Part shown: one piece after another, positions 21,841 through 36,560 of the stretch | How positions within the stretch are numbered: the first letter of the stretch is position 1 | How the letters are laid out: each line of letters begins with the position of its first letter | Assembly: GCA_028095005.1 (NCBI GenBank) | Contig: CM051463.1 | Span: 77,432,697-77,496,696 of the forward strand | Origin: Rhynchospora pubera | Taxonomy: Eukaryota > Streptophyta > Magnoliopsida > Poales > Cyperaceae | Direction of reading: 5' to 3' | DNA length: 64,000 nucleotides | Program-made: the position numbers and the translations under genes | Notes under the pieces: model-generated | The model's database searches: none | The model's input: only the letters and a program-made list of their open reading frames with translations | What the model was told of the DNA's origin: nothing

Positions 21841-24800
21841 ATTTCAATCGTTTCTGAAATGATTTTAAGTCATTTCATCAGAATAATCTTCATTTAAACT
21901 CTTTATACTGTCTAGAATATAATTCATGTGTTGTTTATTCGAAAAGATTGGATTATACATGGTATGCATATAATGTGCAAATAATGCAATTCTGAGCATC
22001 ATTTGAGTATTGCAATCATTTTTGGAATAATTCTAAATTATTTGGTCATAATAATCTACATTTAAACTCTTTATACTGTCTAGAATATGATTCATGTCTT
22101 GTTTACTCAAAAAGATTGGATAATTATTAGCAATTACTCATACAAAGTTCAAATAATGCAATTCTGAGCACCATTTGATCATTTCAATCGTTTATGGATT
22201 CATTCTAAGTCATTTCATCACAATAATCTACATTTAAACTCTTTACAATGTCTAGAATTTGTTTAATATGTTATTTATTCGAAAATTTTGTAATAAACAT
22301 GGTAACAACACATATAATATGCAAATAATGCAATTCAGAGCATCATTTGAGGATTTCTATCGTTTCTGGATTCATTATAAGTCATTTGATCACAACAATC
22401 TACACTGAAACTCTTTATACAGTCTAGAATTTGTATCATATGTTATTTATTCATAAAAATTGTATTATATATAGTAATTACGCATATAAATTTCAAATAA
22501 TGCAATTCTGAGCATCAGCTGAGCAATTCAATCGTTTCTGCATTCATTTTAAGTCATTTGATCACAATAATCTATATTTAGACTTTTCATACAATCTAGA
22601 ATATGATTCATGTGTTATTTATTCAAAAATATTGGATTATACATCGTAATTACGCCTACAAAGTGCAAATAGTGCAATTCTGAGCACCATTTGAGCATTT
22701 CAATTGTTTATGGATTCATTATAAGTCATTTCATCACAATAATCTTTATTTAAAAGTATTTAAACCATCTAAAATATATTTCATATGTTATTTATTCAAA
22801 AATATTAGATTATACATCATAATTACGCCTATAAAGTGCAAATAATGCAATTCTGATGACCATTTGAGCATTTCAATCGTTTGTGGATTAATTCTAAGTA
22901 ATTTGAACACAATAATCTCTATTTAAACTCTTTACACTGACAAGAATATGATTTATATCTTGTTTACACAAAATGATTGGATTATACAAGGTAATTACTA
23001 ATTACACATATAAAGTGCAAATGATTCAATTCTGAGCATCATTTGAGCATTTCAATCATTACAATAATCTATATTTAAACTCTTTATACTGTCTAAAATA
23101 TGATTCATATTTTATTTATTCAAAAAGATTAGATTATACATGGAAATTACGTATATAAATGCAAATAATGCAATTCTAAGCATCATTTGAACATTTCAGT
23201 CGTTTTTTGATCCATTCTAAGTCATTTGATCACAATAATCGAAATTTAAACTCTTTATACTGTATAGAATAAGATTCATGTGTTATTTATTCAAAAATAT
23301 TGGATTATATATCGTAATTAATTATGCATTTAAAGTGCAAAAATGCAATTCTGAGCATCATTCCAGCATTTCAATCGTCTTTGGAATCATTCTACATTGA
23401 AACTCATTATTCAGTATAGAATATATTTCATATGTTATTTATTCGAATATATTAGATTATACATCGTAGTTACGCACATAAAGTGCAAATAATGCAATTT
23501 TGAGTACCATTTTAGCATTTCAATCGTTTCTGGATTAATTCTAAATAATTTTAACACAATAATCTATATTTAATCAATTTAAACTGTCAAGAATATGAGT
23601 CATGGATTGTTTATGCAAAAGATTGGATTATACATGGTAATTACGCATATAAAGTGCAAACAATTCAATTCTGACCATCATTTGAGCATTTCAATCGTTA
23701 CTGGATTCATTGTAAGTCATTTCATCACAATAATCTACATTTAAACTCTTTATACTGTATAGAATACGATTCATGTGTTATTTATTCAAAAACATTTGAT
23801 TATGCATCGTAATTACGCCTATAAAGTGCAAACAATGCAATTCTGAGCATCATTTCAGCATTCCAATCGTCTTTGGAATTATTTTAAGTCATTTGATCAC
23901 AATAATCTGCATTTAAACTCTTAATTCTGTCAAGAATATGATTCATATGTTATTTATTCAGAATGATTGGATTATACATGGTAATTACGCATATAATGTG
24001 CAAACAATGCGCATCATTTCAGCATTTCAATCATTGCCGGAATCATTCTAAGTCATTTGATCATAATAATCTACATTGAAACTCTTTGTACTATCTAGAA
24101 TAAGATTCATGTGTTTTTTATTAAGAAAGATTGGAGTATACATGTTAATTACGCTTATAAAATGCAAATAATGCAATTCTGAGCATTATTTGAACATTCT
24201 GATCGTTTCTGGATTCATTCTAAGTCATTTGATCTCACTACTGCATTTAAACTCTTTATACTGTATAGAATATGATTCATGTGTTATTTATTAAAAAAAA
24301 AATTAGATTATACATGTTAATTACGCATATAAAGTGCAAATAATGTAATTCTGAGCATCATTTCAGCATTTCCATCTTTTCCGGAATCATTATAAGTTAT
24401 TTCACCACAATAATCTACATTTAAACTCCTTATACTGTCTAGAATATGAATCATGAATTATTTATTGAAAAAGATTGGAATATACATGGTAATTACGAAT
24501 ATAAAGTGCAATTAATGCAATTCTGAGTATTATTTGAGCAATTCGATTGTTTCTCTATTCATTCCAAGTTATTTGATCTCAATAAATTATATTTAAACTC
24601 TTTATATTATATATAATATGATTAATGTGTTATTTATTCAAAAAAATTGGATTATACATGGTAATTACGTATATAAAATGCAAAGAAAGCAATTATGAGC
24701 ATCATTTGAGTATTTCAATTGTTTCTGGATTCATTCTAAGTCATTTGATCACAATAATCTATTTTTAAACTCCTTATATTATCTTAAATGTTATTCTTGT

Positions 24801-27800
24801 GTTAGTTATTTAAAAAGATTGGATTATACATGGTAATTACGCATATAAATTGCAAATAATGCAATTCTGAGTATCATATGAGTATTTCAATCATTTCTGG
24901 GTTAATTCTATGCCATTTCAACATAATAATCTACATTTAAACTCTTTGTACGGTCAAAAATATGTTTCATATATTATTTATTCAAAAATATTGGATTATA
25001 TATCGCAATTACGCATATAAAAAGCAAATAATGCAATGCTGAGCATCATTTCAGCATTTCAATCATCTTTGGAATTATTCTAGGTATTTTGATCATAATA
25101 ATCTAAATTAAAACTCATGACACAATCTAGAATCTGTTTCATATGTTATTTATTCAAAAAGATTAGATTATACATGGTAATTTTGCCTATAAATTGCAAT
25201 TAATGCAATTCTGAGCATCATTTGAGCATTTCAATCATTTCTGGATTCATTCTAAGTCCTTCGTCACAATAATTAACATAGAAACTCTTTATACTGTCTA
25301 AAATATGTTTCATTTGTCATTTATTCAATAATATTAGATTATACATCACAATTAAACATATAAAATGCACATGATGCAATTCTCGGCTTCATTTGAGTAT
25401 TTTAATCGTTTCTGGATTCATTCTAAATAATATAATCAAAATAATCTATATTTAAACTATTATACTGTCAAGAATATGATTCATGTCTTGTTTACTAAAA
25501 AAAATTGGATTATACATGGTTATTACGCATATAAAGTGCAAACAATGAAATTTCTCAGCATCATTGGAGGATTCCAATCATTTCTGGATTCATTCTGAGT
25601 CATTTCATCACAATAATCTTCATTTTTTTAATTGTTTATACTGTCTAGAATATATTTCGTATGTTATTTTTTTGAAAAAGATTGTATTATACATGGTAAT
25701 TACACATATAAAGTGGAAATAATGCAATTCTGAGCATAATTTGAGCATTTTATTCATTTCTGGATTAATTATAAGATATTTGATCACAATAATCTACATT
25801 TAAGCTCTTTACACTATGTAGAATATGATTCATGTATTATTTATTCAAAAAGATTGGATTATAAATGGTGATTACGCCAATAAAGTGCAAAGAATGCAAT
25901 TTTGATCGTCATTTGAGCATTTCAATCGTTTCTGGATTCATCCTTGGTCATTTGATCACAATAATATACATTTAAACTCTTTATTCTGTCTAGAACAGGA
26001 TTCATATGTTATTTATTCAAAAAGATTGGATTATACATGGTAATTACGCATATAATGTGGATATAAAGCAATTCTGAGCATCATATGAGCATTTCAATCA
26101 TTTCTTGATTCATTCTAAGTCATTTCAACACAATAATCTACATTTAAACTCTTTATACTTTCTAAAATAAAGATTATATTATACATGGTAATTATGCATA
26201 TAAAGTGCAAATAATGCAATTCTGAGCATCATTTGAGCATTTCAATCATTTCTATATTCATTCTATGTCATTTGATCACAATAATCTACATTTAAACTCT
26301 TTATACTGTCTAAAATATGTTTCATATGTTATTTATTCTAAAATATTAGATTATACATCGTAATTACGCATATAAATTGCAAATAATGCAATTCTGAACA
26401 CCATTTGAGCATTTCAATCGTTTCTGGATTTATTCTAAATAATTTGATCACAATAATCTATATCTAAACTATTTATAATGTCAAAAATATGATTCATGTC
26501 TTGTTTATGCAAAAAGATTGGATATAAGATAATTACGCAGATAAATTGACAAAAAATAAAATTCTGAGCATCATTTGAGAATTTCAATCGTTACTGGATT
26601 CCTTGTAGGTCATTTCATCGCAATAATCTACACTAATACTCTCTATACTGTCTAAAATATGATTCATATTTTATTTATTCAAAAAGATTGTATTTTGTAT
26701 GGTAATTACGCGTATAAAATGCAAATAATGCAATTATGAGCATTTCAATCGTTTCTGAAATCATTCTAATTAATTTGATCACAATAATCTGTGATCATAT
26801 ACTTTTTATACTGTCTACAAATTCATGTGTTATTTATTTAAAAATATTGGATTATACATGGTTATTACGCATTTAAAAATATCAATTGTTTCTGAAATAA
26901 TTCTAAGTCATTTTATCACAATAATCTTCATTTAAACTCTTAATACTGTCTGGAATATGTTCCATGTGTTATTTATTCGAAAAGATTGGATTATACATTG
27001 TAATTAAGCATATAAATTATAAATAATGCAATTCTGAGCATCATTTGAGCATTTCAATCGTTTCTGGAATCATTCTTGGATATTTGATTAGAATAATCTA
27101 CATTTAAACTTTTTATACTGTCTTAAATATGATTCATGTGTTATTTATTCAAAAAGATTGGATCATACATGATAATTACGCATATAAAATGAAAATAATG
27201 CAATGCTTAGCATCATTTGAGCATTTAAATCATTTATAGATTCATTCTAAGTCATTTCATCACAGTAATCTAAATTTAAACACTTTATACTGTCTTAAAT
27301 ATGATTCATATTTTATATTTATTCAAAAAGATTGCATTTTATACATGGTAATTACACATATAAAGTGCAAATAATGCAATTCTTAGCATTATTTGAGCAT
27401 TTCAATCTTTTCTGGAATCATTCTAAATTATTTAATCACAATAATCTACATTTAAATTCTCTATACAGTCTTAAATATTATTTATCTGTTATTTATTCAA
27501 CTAAATTGGATTATACATGGTAATTACGCATATAAAGTGCAAATAATGCAATTATGAGCATCATTTGACCATTTCAATCGTTTCTAGGATTATTCTAAGT
27601 CATTTGATTTGAGTAATCTATATTTAAACTCTATATACTGTCAAGAATATAATTTCATGTGTTATTTATTCAAAAATATTGGATTTTACATGGTAATTAC
27701 ACAAATAATGTGCAAAAAAATTTCATTTTGAGTTTGAGTTGGGCATTTCAATCGTTTCTGGATTCGTTCTGTGTCATTTCAACACAAGAATCTATTTTTA

Positions 27801-28730
27801 AACTCTTTATACTGTCTATAATATGATTAATGTGTTATTTGATAGAATAAATTGGATTAAAAATGATATTTATGTATATAAATTGCAAATAATACAGTTC
27901 TGAGTATCATTTGAGCATTTCAATCGTTTCTGGATTCATTCCTAGTCATGTCATCATAATAATCTACATTTAAACTCTTTATAATGTCTATAATATCATT
28001 CAAGTGTTATTTATTAAAAAAGATTGGAATATACAAGGTAATTACGCATATAAAGTGCAAAATAATGCAATTCTGAGCATCGTTTGAGCATTTCAATCGT
28101 TTCTGGATTCATTCTATGTCATTGGATCACCATAATCTACATTTTAACTATTTATACAGTCCTAAATACGATTTATTGGTTATTTGTTAAAAAAGATTGT
28201 ATTATACATGCTAATTACGCATACAAACTGCAAATAATGCAATTCTGAACACCATTTGAGCATTTCAATCGTTTCTGGATTTGTTCTTAGTCATTTGATC
28301 ATAATAATCTAAATTTAAACTCTTTATACTATCTATAATATGTTTCATATGTTATTTATTCAAAAAGATTGCATTATACACGGTAATTACGCCTATAACA
28401 GCAAACAATGCAATTCTGAGCAGCATTTGAGCATTTCAAGTGTTTATGGATTCATTCTAAGTCATTTGATCACAATAATCTACAATTAAACTCTTTTACA
28501 CAGTCTATAATATATTTTATGTGTTATTTTCTCAAATAGATTGGATTACACATGGTAATTACGCATATAAAGTTCAAATAATGCAATTCTGAGCATCATT
28601 TGAACACTTCAATCGTTGCTGTAATCATTCTAAGTCGTTTGATCACGATAATCTAAAATTAAGGTGTTTATACAGTCTAGAATATGATTTATGTGTTATT
28701 TATTAAAAAAATATTGCATTATACACGGTA

Positions 28731-31064
28731 ATTACGCATATAATGTGCAAATAATGCAATTTCTGAGCATCATTTCAGCATTTCAATCATTGCTGGAATC
28801 ATTCTAAGTCATTTGATCATAACAATCTACATTTAAACTCTTCATACAGTCTAGAATATGATTTATGCATTATTTATTTAAAATGATTGGAATATACATG
28901 GTAATTCCGCATATAAAGTGCAAATAAGACAATTCTGAGCATTATTTGAACATTTCGATCGTTTCTGAATTCATTCTAAGTCATTTGATCTCAATAATCT
29001 ACATTTAAACTCTTTATGTGTTATTTATTAAAAAAGATTGCATTATACATGATAATTACGCACAAAAAGGTGCAAATAATGCAATTCAGAGCATTATTTT
29101 TGCCTTTCAATCGTTTGTGGATTCATTCTAAGTCATTTGATCACAATAATCTATATTTAAACTCTTTATACTGTCCATAATATGATTGAAGTGTTATTTA
29201 TTAAGAAAAGATTGGAATATACAAGGTAATTACGCATATAAAATGCAAATAATGCAATTCTGAACATAATTTGAACATTTCAATCGTTTCTGGATTCATT
29301 CTACGTCATTAGATCACAATAATCTACATTTAAAATCTTTATACAGTCTTAAATACGACTCATTGGTTATTTATTCAAAAAGATCGGATTATACGCATAT
29401 AAACTACAAATAATGCAATTCTGAGCATCATTTGAGCATTTCAATCGTTTCAGGATTTTCATTCTAAGTCATTTGATTACAGTTAAACTCTTTATGCTCT
29501 CTAGAGTATGTTTCATCTATTATTTATTCAAAAAGATTGGATTATACATGATAATTACGCATATAAAGTGCAAATAATGCAGTTCTGAGTATCATTTGAA
29601 CATTTCAATCGTTTCTGGATTCATTCTAAGTCATTTGGTCACAATAATCTACATTTGAACTCTTTATACCATGTAGAATATGATTCATGTGTTATTTTTT
29701 TCAAAAAGATTGGATTACACATGGTAATTATGCCAATAAAGTGCAAATAATGCAATTTTGAGCATCATTTGTGCATTTCAATCGTTTCTGCATTCATTCT
29801 TAGTCATTTGATCACGACAATCTATATTTAAACTCTTTATTCTGTCTAGAATATGATTATATGTTATTTATTAAAAAATATTGTATTATACAGGGTAATT
29901 ACGCATATAATGTGCAAATAATGCAATTTCTGAGCATCATTTCAGCATTTCAATCATTGCTGGAATCATTCTAAGTCATTTGATCATAACAATCTACATT
30001 TAAACTCTTCATACAGTCTAGAATATGATTCATGCATTATTTATTTAAAATGATTGGAATATACATGGTAATTCCGCATATAAAGTGCAAATAAGACAAT
30101 TCTGAGCATTATTTGAACATTTCGATCGTTTCTGAATTCATTCTAAGTCATTTGATCTCAATAATCTACATTTAAACTCTTTATGTGTTATTTATTAAAA
30201 AAGATTGCATTATACATGATAATTACGCACAAAAAGGTGCAAATAATGCAATTCAGAGCATTATTTTTGCCTTTCAATCGTTTGTGGATTCATTCTAAGT
30301 CATTTGATCACAATAATCTATATTTAAACTCTTTATACTGTCCATAATATGATTGAAGTGTTATTTATTAAGAAAAGATTGGAATATACAAGGTAATTAC
30401 GCATATAAAATGCAAATAATGCAATTCTGAACATAATTTGAACATTTCGATCGTTTCTGGATTCATTCTACGTCATTAGATCACAATAATCTACATTTAA
30501 AATCTTTATACAGTCTTAAATACGACTCATTGGTTATTTATTCAAAAAGATCGGATTATACGCATATAAACTACAAATAATGCAATTCTGAGCATCATTT
30601 GAGCATTTCAATCGTTTCAGGATTTTCATTCTAAGTCATTTGATTACAGTTAAACTCTTTATTCTCTCTAGAGTATGTTTCTTCTGTTATTTATTCAAAA
30701 AGATTGGATTATACATGATAATTACGCATATAAAGTGCAAATAATGCAGTTCTGAGCATCATTTGAACATTTCAATCATTTCTGGATTCATTCTAAGTCA
30801 TTTGGTCACAATAATCTACATTTGAACTCTTTATACCATGTAGAATATGATTCATGTGTTATTTTTTTTCAAAAGATTGGATTACACATGGTAATTATGC
30901 CAATAAAGTGCAAATAATGCAATTTTGAGCATCATTTGTGCATTTCAATCGTTTTTGCATTCATTCTTAGTCATTTGATCACGACAATCTATATTTAAAC
31001 TCTTTATTCTGTCTAGAATATGATTATATGTTATTTATTAAAAAATATTGTATTATACAGGGTA
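28731..31064. repeat. Higher-order repeat: two tandem copies of a 1,167-bp, seven-monomer block
   Basis: Private variants recur at exactly 1,167 bp: TAATGTGCAAATAATG at 28741 and 29908, CGCACAAAAAGGTGC at 29060 and 30227, and TACGACTCATTGG at 29354 and 30521. Within the block the seven monomers can be told apart: the second is short because it lacks the TACTGTCTAGAATATGATTC part, and the fifth is also short. The two copies differ by only a few substitutions, against heavy divergence between neighbouring monomers. From 31075 a third, shorter block repeats monomers 1, 2 (here full length), 6 and 7. Confidence 0.88.
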
Positions 31065-33124
31065 ATTACGCATATAATGTGCAAATAATGCAATTTCTGA
31101 GCATCATTTCAGCATTTCAATCATTGCTGGAATCATTCTAAGTCATTTGATCATAACAATCTACATTTAAACTCTTCATACAGTCTAGAATATGATTCAT
31201 GCATTATTTATTTAAAATGATTGGAATATACATGGTAATTCCGCATATAAAGTGCAAATAAGACAATTCTGAGCATTATTTGAACATTTTGATCGTTTCT
31301 GAATTCATTCTTAGTCATTTGATCTCAATAATCTACATTTAAACTCTTTATACTCTATAAAATATGATTCATGTGTTATTTATTAAAAAAAAATGGATTA
31401 TACATGTTAATTATGCATATAAAGTGCAAATAATGCTGTTTTGAGCATCATTTGAGCATTTCAATCATTCCTGGATTCATTCTAAGTCATTTGGTCACAA
31501 TAATCTACATTTGAACTCTTTATACCGTGTAGAATATGATTCATGTGTTATTTATTCAAAAATATTGGATTACACATGGTAATTACGCCAATAAAGTGCA
31601 AATAATGCAATTTTGAGCATCCTTATGCATTTCAATCGTTTATGAATTCATTCTAAGTCATTTGATCTCAATAATCTACATTAAAACTCTTTATGCTGTA
31701 TAGAATATGATTCATGTGTTATTTATTCAAAAAAATTGAATTATACATGTTAATTACGCATATAAACTGAAAATAATGCAATTCAGAACATCATTTCAGC
31801 ATTTCAATCGTTTCTGGAACCATTATAAGTTATTTTATCACAATAATCTATATTTAAACTCTTTATACTGTCTAGAATATATTTCATGTGTTATTTATTC
31901 AAAAATATATGATTATACATGGTAATTACACAAATAAAGTGTTAATAATGTAATTCTGATTATCATTTGTACATTTCCATCATTTTTGGATTCATGCAAA
32001 GTCATTTCATCAGAATAATCTACATTTAAACTTCTTTTTCTTTCCAGTGTATGATTCATGTGTTATTTATTCAGAAAGATTTGGATTATACATGGTAATT
32101 ACGCATATAAAGTGCAAACAATGCAACTTTAAGCATCATTTAAGCATTTCAATCGTTTCCGAATTTATTCTTAGTCATTTGATCAAAATAATCTACATGT
32201 AAACTCTTTATACTGTCTAAAATATCTTTCATTTGTTATTTATTCAAAAAACTGGATTAGACATGATAATTACGCATATAAAGTGAAAATGATGAAGTTA
32301 TGAGCATCATTTCAGCATTTCAATCGTTTCTGGAATCATTCTAAGTCATTTGATCACAATAATCTACATGTAAACTCTTTATAATATCTCCAATATGTTT
32401 CATCTGTTATTTATTCGAAAAGATTGGATATACATGATAATTACGCATATAAATTGCAAATAATGCAATTCTGAGCATCATATGAGTATTTCAATCGTTT
32501 CTGGGTTCATTCTGAGCCATTTGATCAACACAATAATCTACATTTAAACTTTTTGTACGGTCAAGAATAAGTTTCATATGCTATTTATTTAAAAATATTG
32601 GATTATACATCGTAATTCGCATATAAAGAGCAAATAATGCAATTCTGTGCATCTTTCATGCATTTAAATCGTTTCTTGATTCATTCTAAGTCATTTTACC
32701 ACAAATCTACATTTAAACTCTCTATACTGTCTAGAATATGTTTCATATATTATTTATTTAAAAAGATTGGATTAAACATCGTAATTACGCATATAAAGTG
32801 AAAATAATTCAATTCTGAGCATCTTTTGTGCATTTCAATCGTTTATGGAATGATTCTAAGACACTTGATAGCAATAATCTAGATTTAAAATCTGTCTAGA
32901 ATATGATTCATGTGTTATTTATTTAAAAAGATTGGATTTTACATGGTAATTACGCATATAAAGTGCAAATAATGAAATTCTAAGCATCATTTGAGCATTT
33001 CAGACGTTTATGGATTTATTCCAAGTAATTTGATAACAATAATCTATATTTAAACTATTTGTACTGTCTAGAATGCGATTCATGTCATTTTTACTCAAAA
33101 AGTTTGGATTATACATGGTAATTG

Positions 33125-33640
33125 ATGTCTGTATTTATATTGATATTTTGACCAGACTTTATATCGAAATTGTGACTAAAATTGTGATTTTATCTCGTTT
33201 TCGCTTTTCGTTCCAATTTTGGTGCTGCCATTGCGTTTTTTTTATTTTATAGGGACTCGAAGAAAGCAGCAAGAAAACAACAATTCAGACTGCTAGATGT
33301 CTCATTCCTAGCCTAGGTCAAGCCTCGACTCGACCTAGTGCTGCTGCCACACGCGAACCGATGCTCATCTCAGCCAACACCTCTCAATTCGGTCCGGGAC
33401 ACCCAATTCGGACTGAATTCCTGCATTTTCATTCAAGTAAGAGTAATTCGGTCCGAATTGCCTCTAATTCGGTCCGAATTGCTGTATATGGAAGATATCT
33501 GGTTGCATTCTAGAGGCATTTTCTTTTATGGAAGGACCCCTATTCTGGCCTAGATTAGGGGGGATGTTGCTGGCACATCCAGGCAGGCACCTAATACCTC
33601 TCCTTGGAAAGGCATCAATTTGAGTAAAAATAGGGAAATT
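33125..33640. mobile_element. Foreign 0.5-kb insertion in the satellite, possible retroelement fragment
   Basis: The satellite stops at GGTAATT and resumes at AAATTACGCATATAAA, so about 515 bp of less AT-rich, non-satellite DNA sits inside one monomer with AATT on both sides. It contains two perfect AATTCGGTCCGAATT palindromes plus two variants within about 100 bp, and a purine tract TTAGGGGGGA followed by TGTTGC that could be a polypurine tract and LTR start. No coding frame is convincing. It may be part of an LTR element. Confidence 0.5.
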
Positions 33641-36560
33641 ACGCATATAAAATGCAAATGATGCTATTCTGAGCATCATTTCAGCATATCAATCATTTCT
33701 GTATTTATTCTAAGTAATTTGATCACAATAATCTGCATTTAAACACTTTATGTTGTCTAAAATATGTTTCATTTGATATTTATTCAAAACGATTGTATTA
33801 TACATGGTCATTACGCATATAAAGTGTAAATAATGCAATTCTTAGCATCATTCGAGAATTTCAATCATTTCTGGATTCATTCTCAGTTATTTGATCACAA
33901 TAATCTACATTTAAACTCTTTATACTGTCTATAATATGTTTCATATGTTATTTATTCAAAAAGATATACAAGGTAATTACACCTATAAAGTGCAAATAAT
34001 GCAATTCTAAGCATCATTTGAGCATTTCAATCGTTTCGAGATTCATTTCTATGTCATTTGATCACAATAATCTACATTTAAACTATTTATACAGTCCAGA
34101 TTATGTTCAATATGTTATTTATTCAAAAAGATTAGATTATACATGGTAATTACGCATATAAAGTGCAAATAATGCAATTCTGAGCATCATTCAGCATTTC
34201 AATCGTTTCTGGAATCATTTTAAGTCATTTGATCACACTAATCTATATTTAATCTCTTTTACAATCTAGAATATGATTCATGTGTTATTTATTGAAAAAT
34301 ATTGGAACATACATGGTAATTACAAATATAAAGTGCGAATAATATAATTATGAGTATCATTTGGGTATTTCAATCATTTTTGGATCCATTATAAGTCATT
34401 TCGTCACAATAATCTACATTTAAACTTTTTATACTGTCTATAATATGATTCACATGTTATTTAATAAAAAAGATTTGATTATACATGGTAATTACACATA
34501 TATAGTGCAAATAATGCAATTCTGAGTTTCGTTTGGTCATTTCAATCGTTTTTAGGTTCAATCTAAGTTATTTAATCGTAATAATCTGCATTTGATATCT
34601 TTATAATGTCAATAATATGATTCTTGTGTTATTTATTCAAAAAGATAAGATTATTAATGGTAATTAAGCATATAAATTGCAAATATTACAATTTTGAGTA
34701 TAATTTGAGCATTTTAGTTGTTGCGGTATTCATTCTAAGGCATTTTATCACAATAATCTACATTTAAACTCATTATATTATCTAGAATATGATTCATGTG
34801 TTAGTTAATAAAAAAATACTGGATTATACATGGTAATGACGCATATAAAGTGCAAATAATGCAATTCTAAGAATCGTTTCAACATTTCTATCGTTTTTGG
34901 ATTCATTGTAAGTCATTTCATCACAATAATCTACATTTAAACTCTTTATATTGTCTTAAATATGATTCATATTTTATTTATTGAAAAAATTAGATTATAC
35001 ATGGAAATTACGCATATAAAATGCAAATAATGCAATTATGAGCATCATTTCTGTATTTCAATCGTTTCCGTATTCATTCTAATTTATTTCATCACAATAA
35101 CTACATTGAAACATTTTATATTGTCTAAAATAAGTTTCATATGATATTTATTCAAAACAATTGTATTATTAAGATTGTAGTAATCTATAAAGTGCAAATA
35201 ATGCAATTCTGAGTTTTATTTGGTCATTTCAATCGTTTCTAGGTTCATTCCAAGTTATTTAATCATAATAATCTACATTTGAACTCTTTATGATTCTTGT
35301 ATTATTTATTCAAAAAGATCGGATTATAAATGGTAATTACGCATATAAAGTGCAAATATTGCAATTTTGAGTATAATTTGAGCATTTTACTCGTTCTGGT
35401 ATTCATTCTAAGGCATTGTGTCACAATAATCTATGATGAAACTCTTTATACTATCTAGAATATGATTCATGTGTTAATTAATGAAAATATTGGATTATAC
35501 AAGGTAATTACGCATATAAAGTGCAAATAATTCAATTCTAAATATCATTTGAAAATTTCAATTGTTTCCAAATTCGTTCTAAGTAATTTTATCATAATAA
35601 TGTACATTTAAACTCTTTATACAGTCTAGAATATGTTCATGTGTTATTTATTCAAAAATATCGAATTATACATGGTAATTACACATATAAAGCGCAAATA
35701 ATGTAATTTTGAGTATAATTTGAGCATTTTAATTGTTCAGGTATTCATTCTAAGACATGTTGTCACAATAATCTACATTTAAACTCTTTATACTGTCTAG
35801 AATATGATTCATATGTTAGTTAATAAAAAATATTGGATTATACATGGTAATTACGCATATAAAGTGCAAATAATTTAATTCTGAGTATCATTTCAGCATT
35901 TCAATCATTTCTGAATTCATTCTAAGTCATTTCATCGTAGTATATCTACATTTAAACTCTTTATACTGTCTAGAATATGATCCATGTGTTATTTATTCAA
36001 AAAGATTGGATTATACATGGTAATTACGCATATGAAATGCAAATAATGCAATTATGTTTATCATTCGAGCATTTCAATCGTTTTTTTATTCATTCTAAGT
36101 CATCTCATCACGATAATCTACATTTAAATTTTTTATACTATCTAGAATATGATTCATGTGTTATTTATTGAAAAAGATTGGATTATACATGGTAATTACG
36201 CATATAAATTGCAAATAATGTAATTCTGAGTATCATATGGGCATTTCAATCGTTTCTGGATTCGGTCTAAGTAATTTCATCACAATAATCTACATTTAAA
36301 CTCTTTATACTATCTAGAATAAGTTTCATGTGTTTTTTATTCAAAAAAATTGAATTGATATATGGTAATTACGCATATAAAGTGTAAATAATACAATTGT
36401 GAGTATAATTTAAGCATTTCAATCGTTTCTGGTATCATTCTAAGTCTTTTGATCATAATAATCAACATTTAAATTCTTTATACATTCTAGAATATGATTC
36501 ATATATTATTTATTTAAAAATATTGTATTATATATTGTAATTAAGCATTTAACGTGCAAT

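Larger units (their letters stand above)
15880..36560. repeat. 172-bp satellite array, about 98 monomers
   Basis: Tandem AT-rich monomers of about 172 bp. Each carries in order the landmarks GGTAATTACGCATATAAAG, TGCAAATAATGCAATTCTGA, CATTTGAGCATTTCAATCG, CATTCTAAGTCATTTGATCA, ATCTACATTTAAACTC, TACTGTCTAGAATATG and TGTTATTTATTCAAAAAG. Subtracting insertions (16244-16543, 18826-21819, 33125-33640), about 16.8 kb is satellite. Neighbouring monomers are visibly diverged and many carry small indels, so most of the array is old. The exception is 28731-31350. Monomer length is in the range of plant centromeric satellites (about 150-180 bp). No open reading frame persists through monomers. Confidence 0.95.

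Noticed and set aside
33338..33679. Two opposing open frames in the foreign insertion
   Set aside because: They overlap on opposite strands, end at the satellite border and contain the palindrome repeats. No protein family is visible.
27332..36171. Short open frames inside the satellite (27332-27523, 35977-36171)
   Set aside because: They are translations of the satellite monomer and are broken by stops in other monomers.
15880..36560. Regularly spaced repeats resembling a CRISPR array
   Set aside because: The whole 172-bp unit is repeated with no unique spacers, and the context is a plant nuclear genome with introns.
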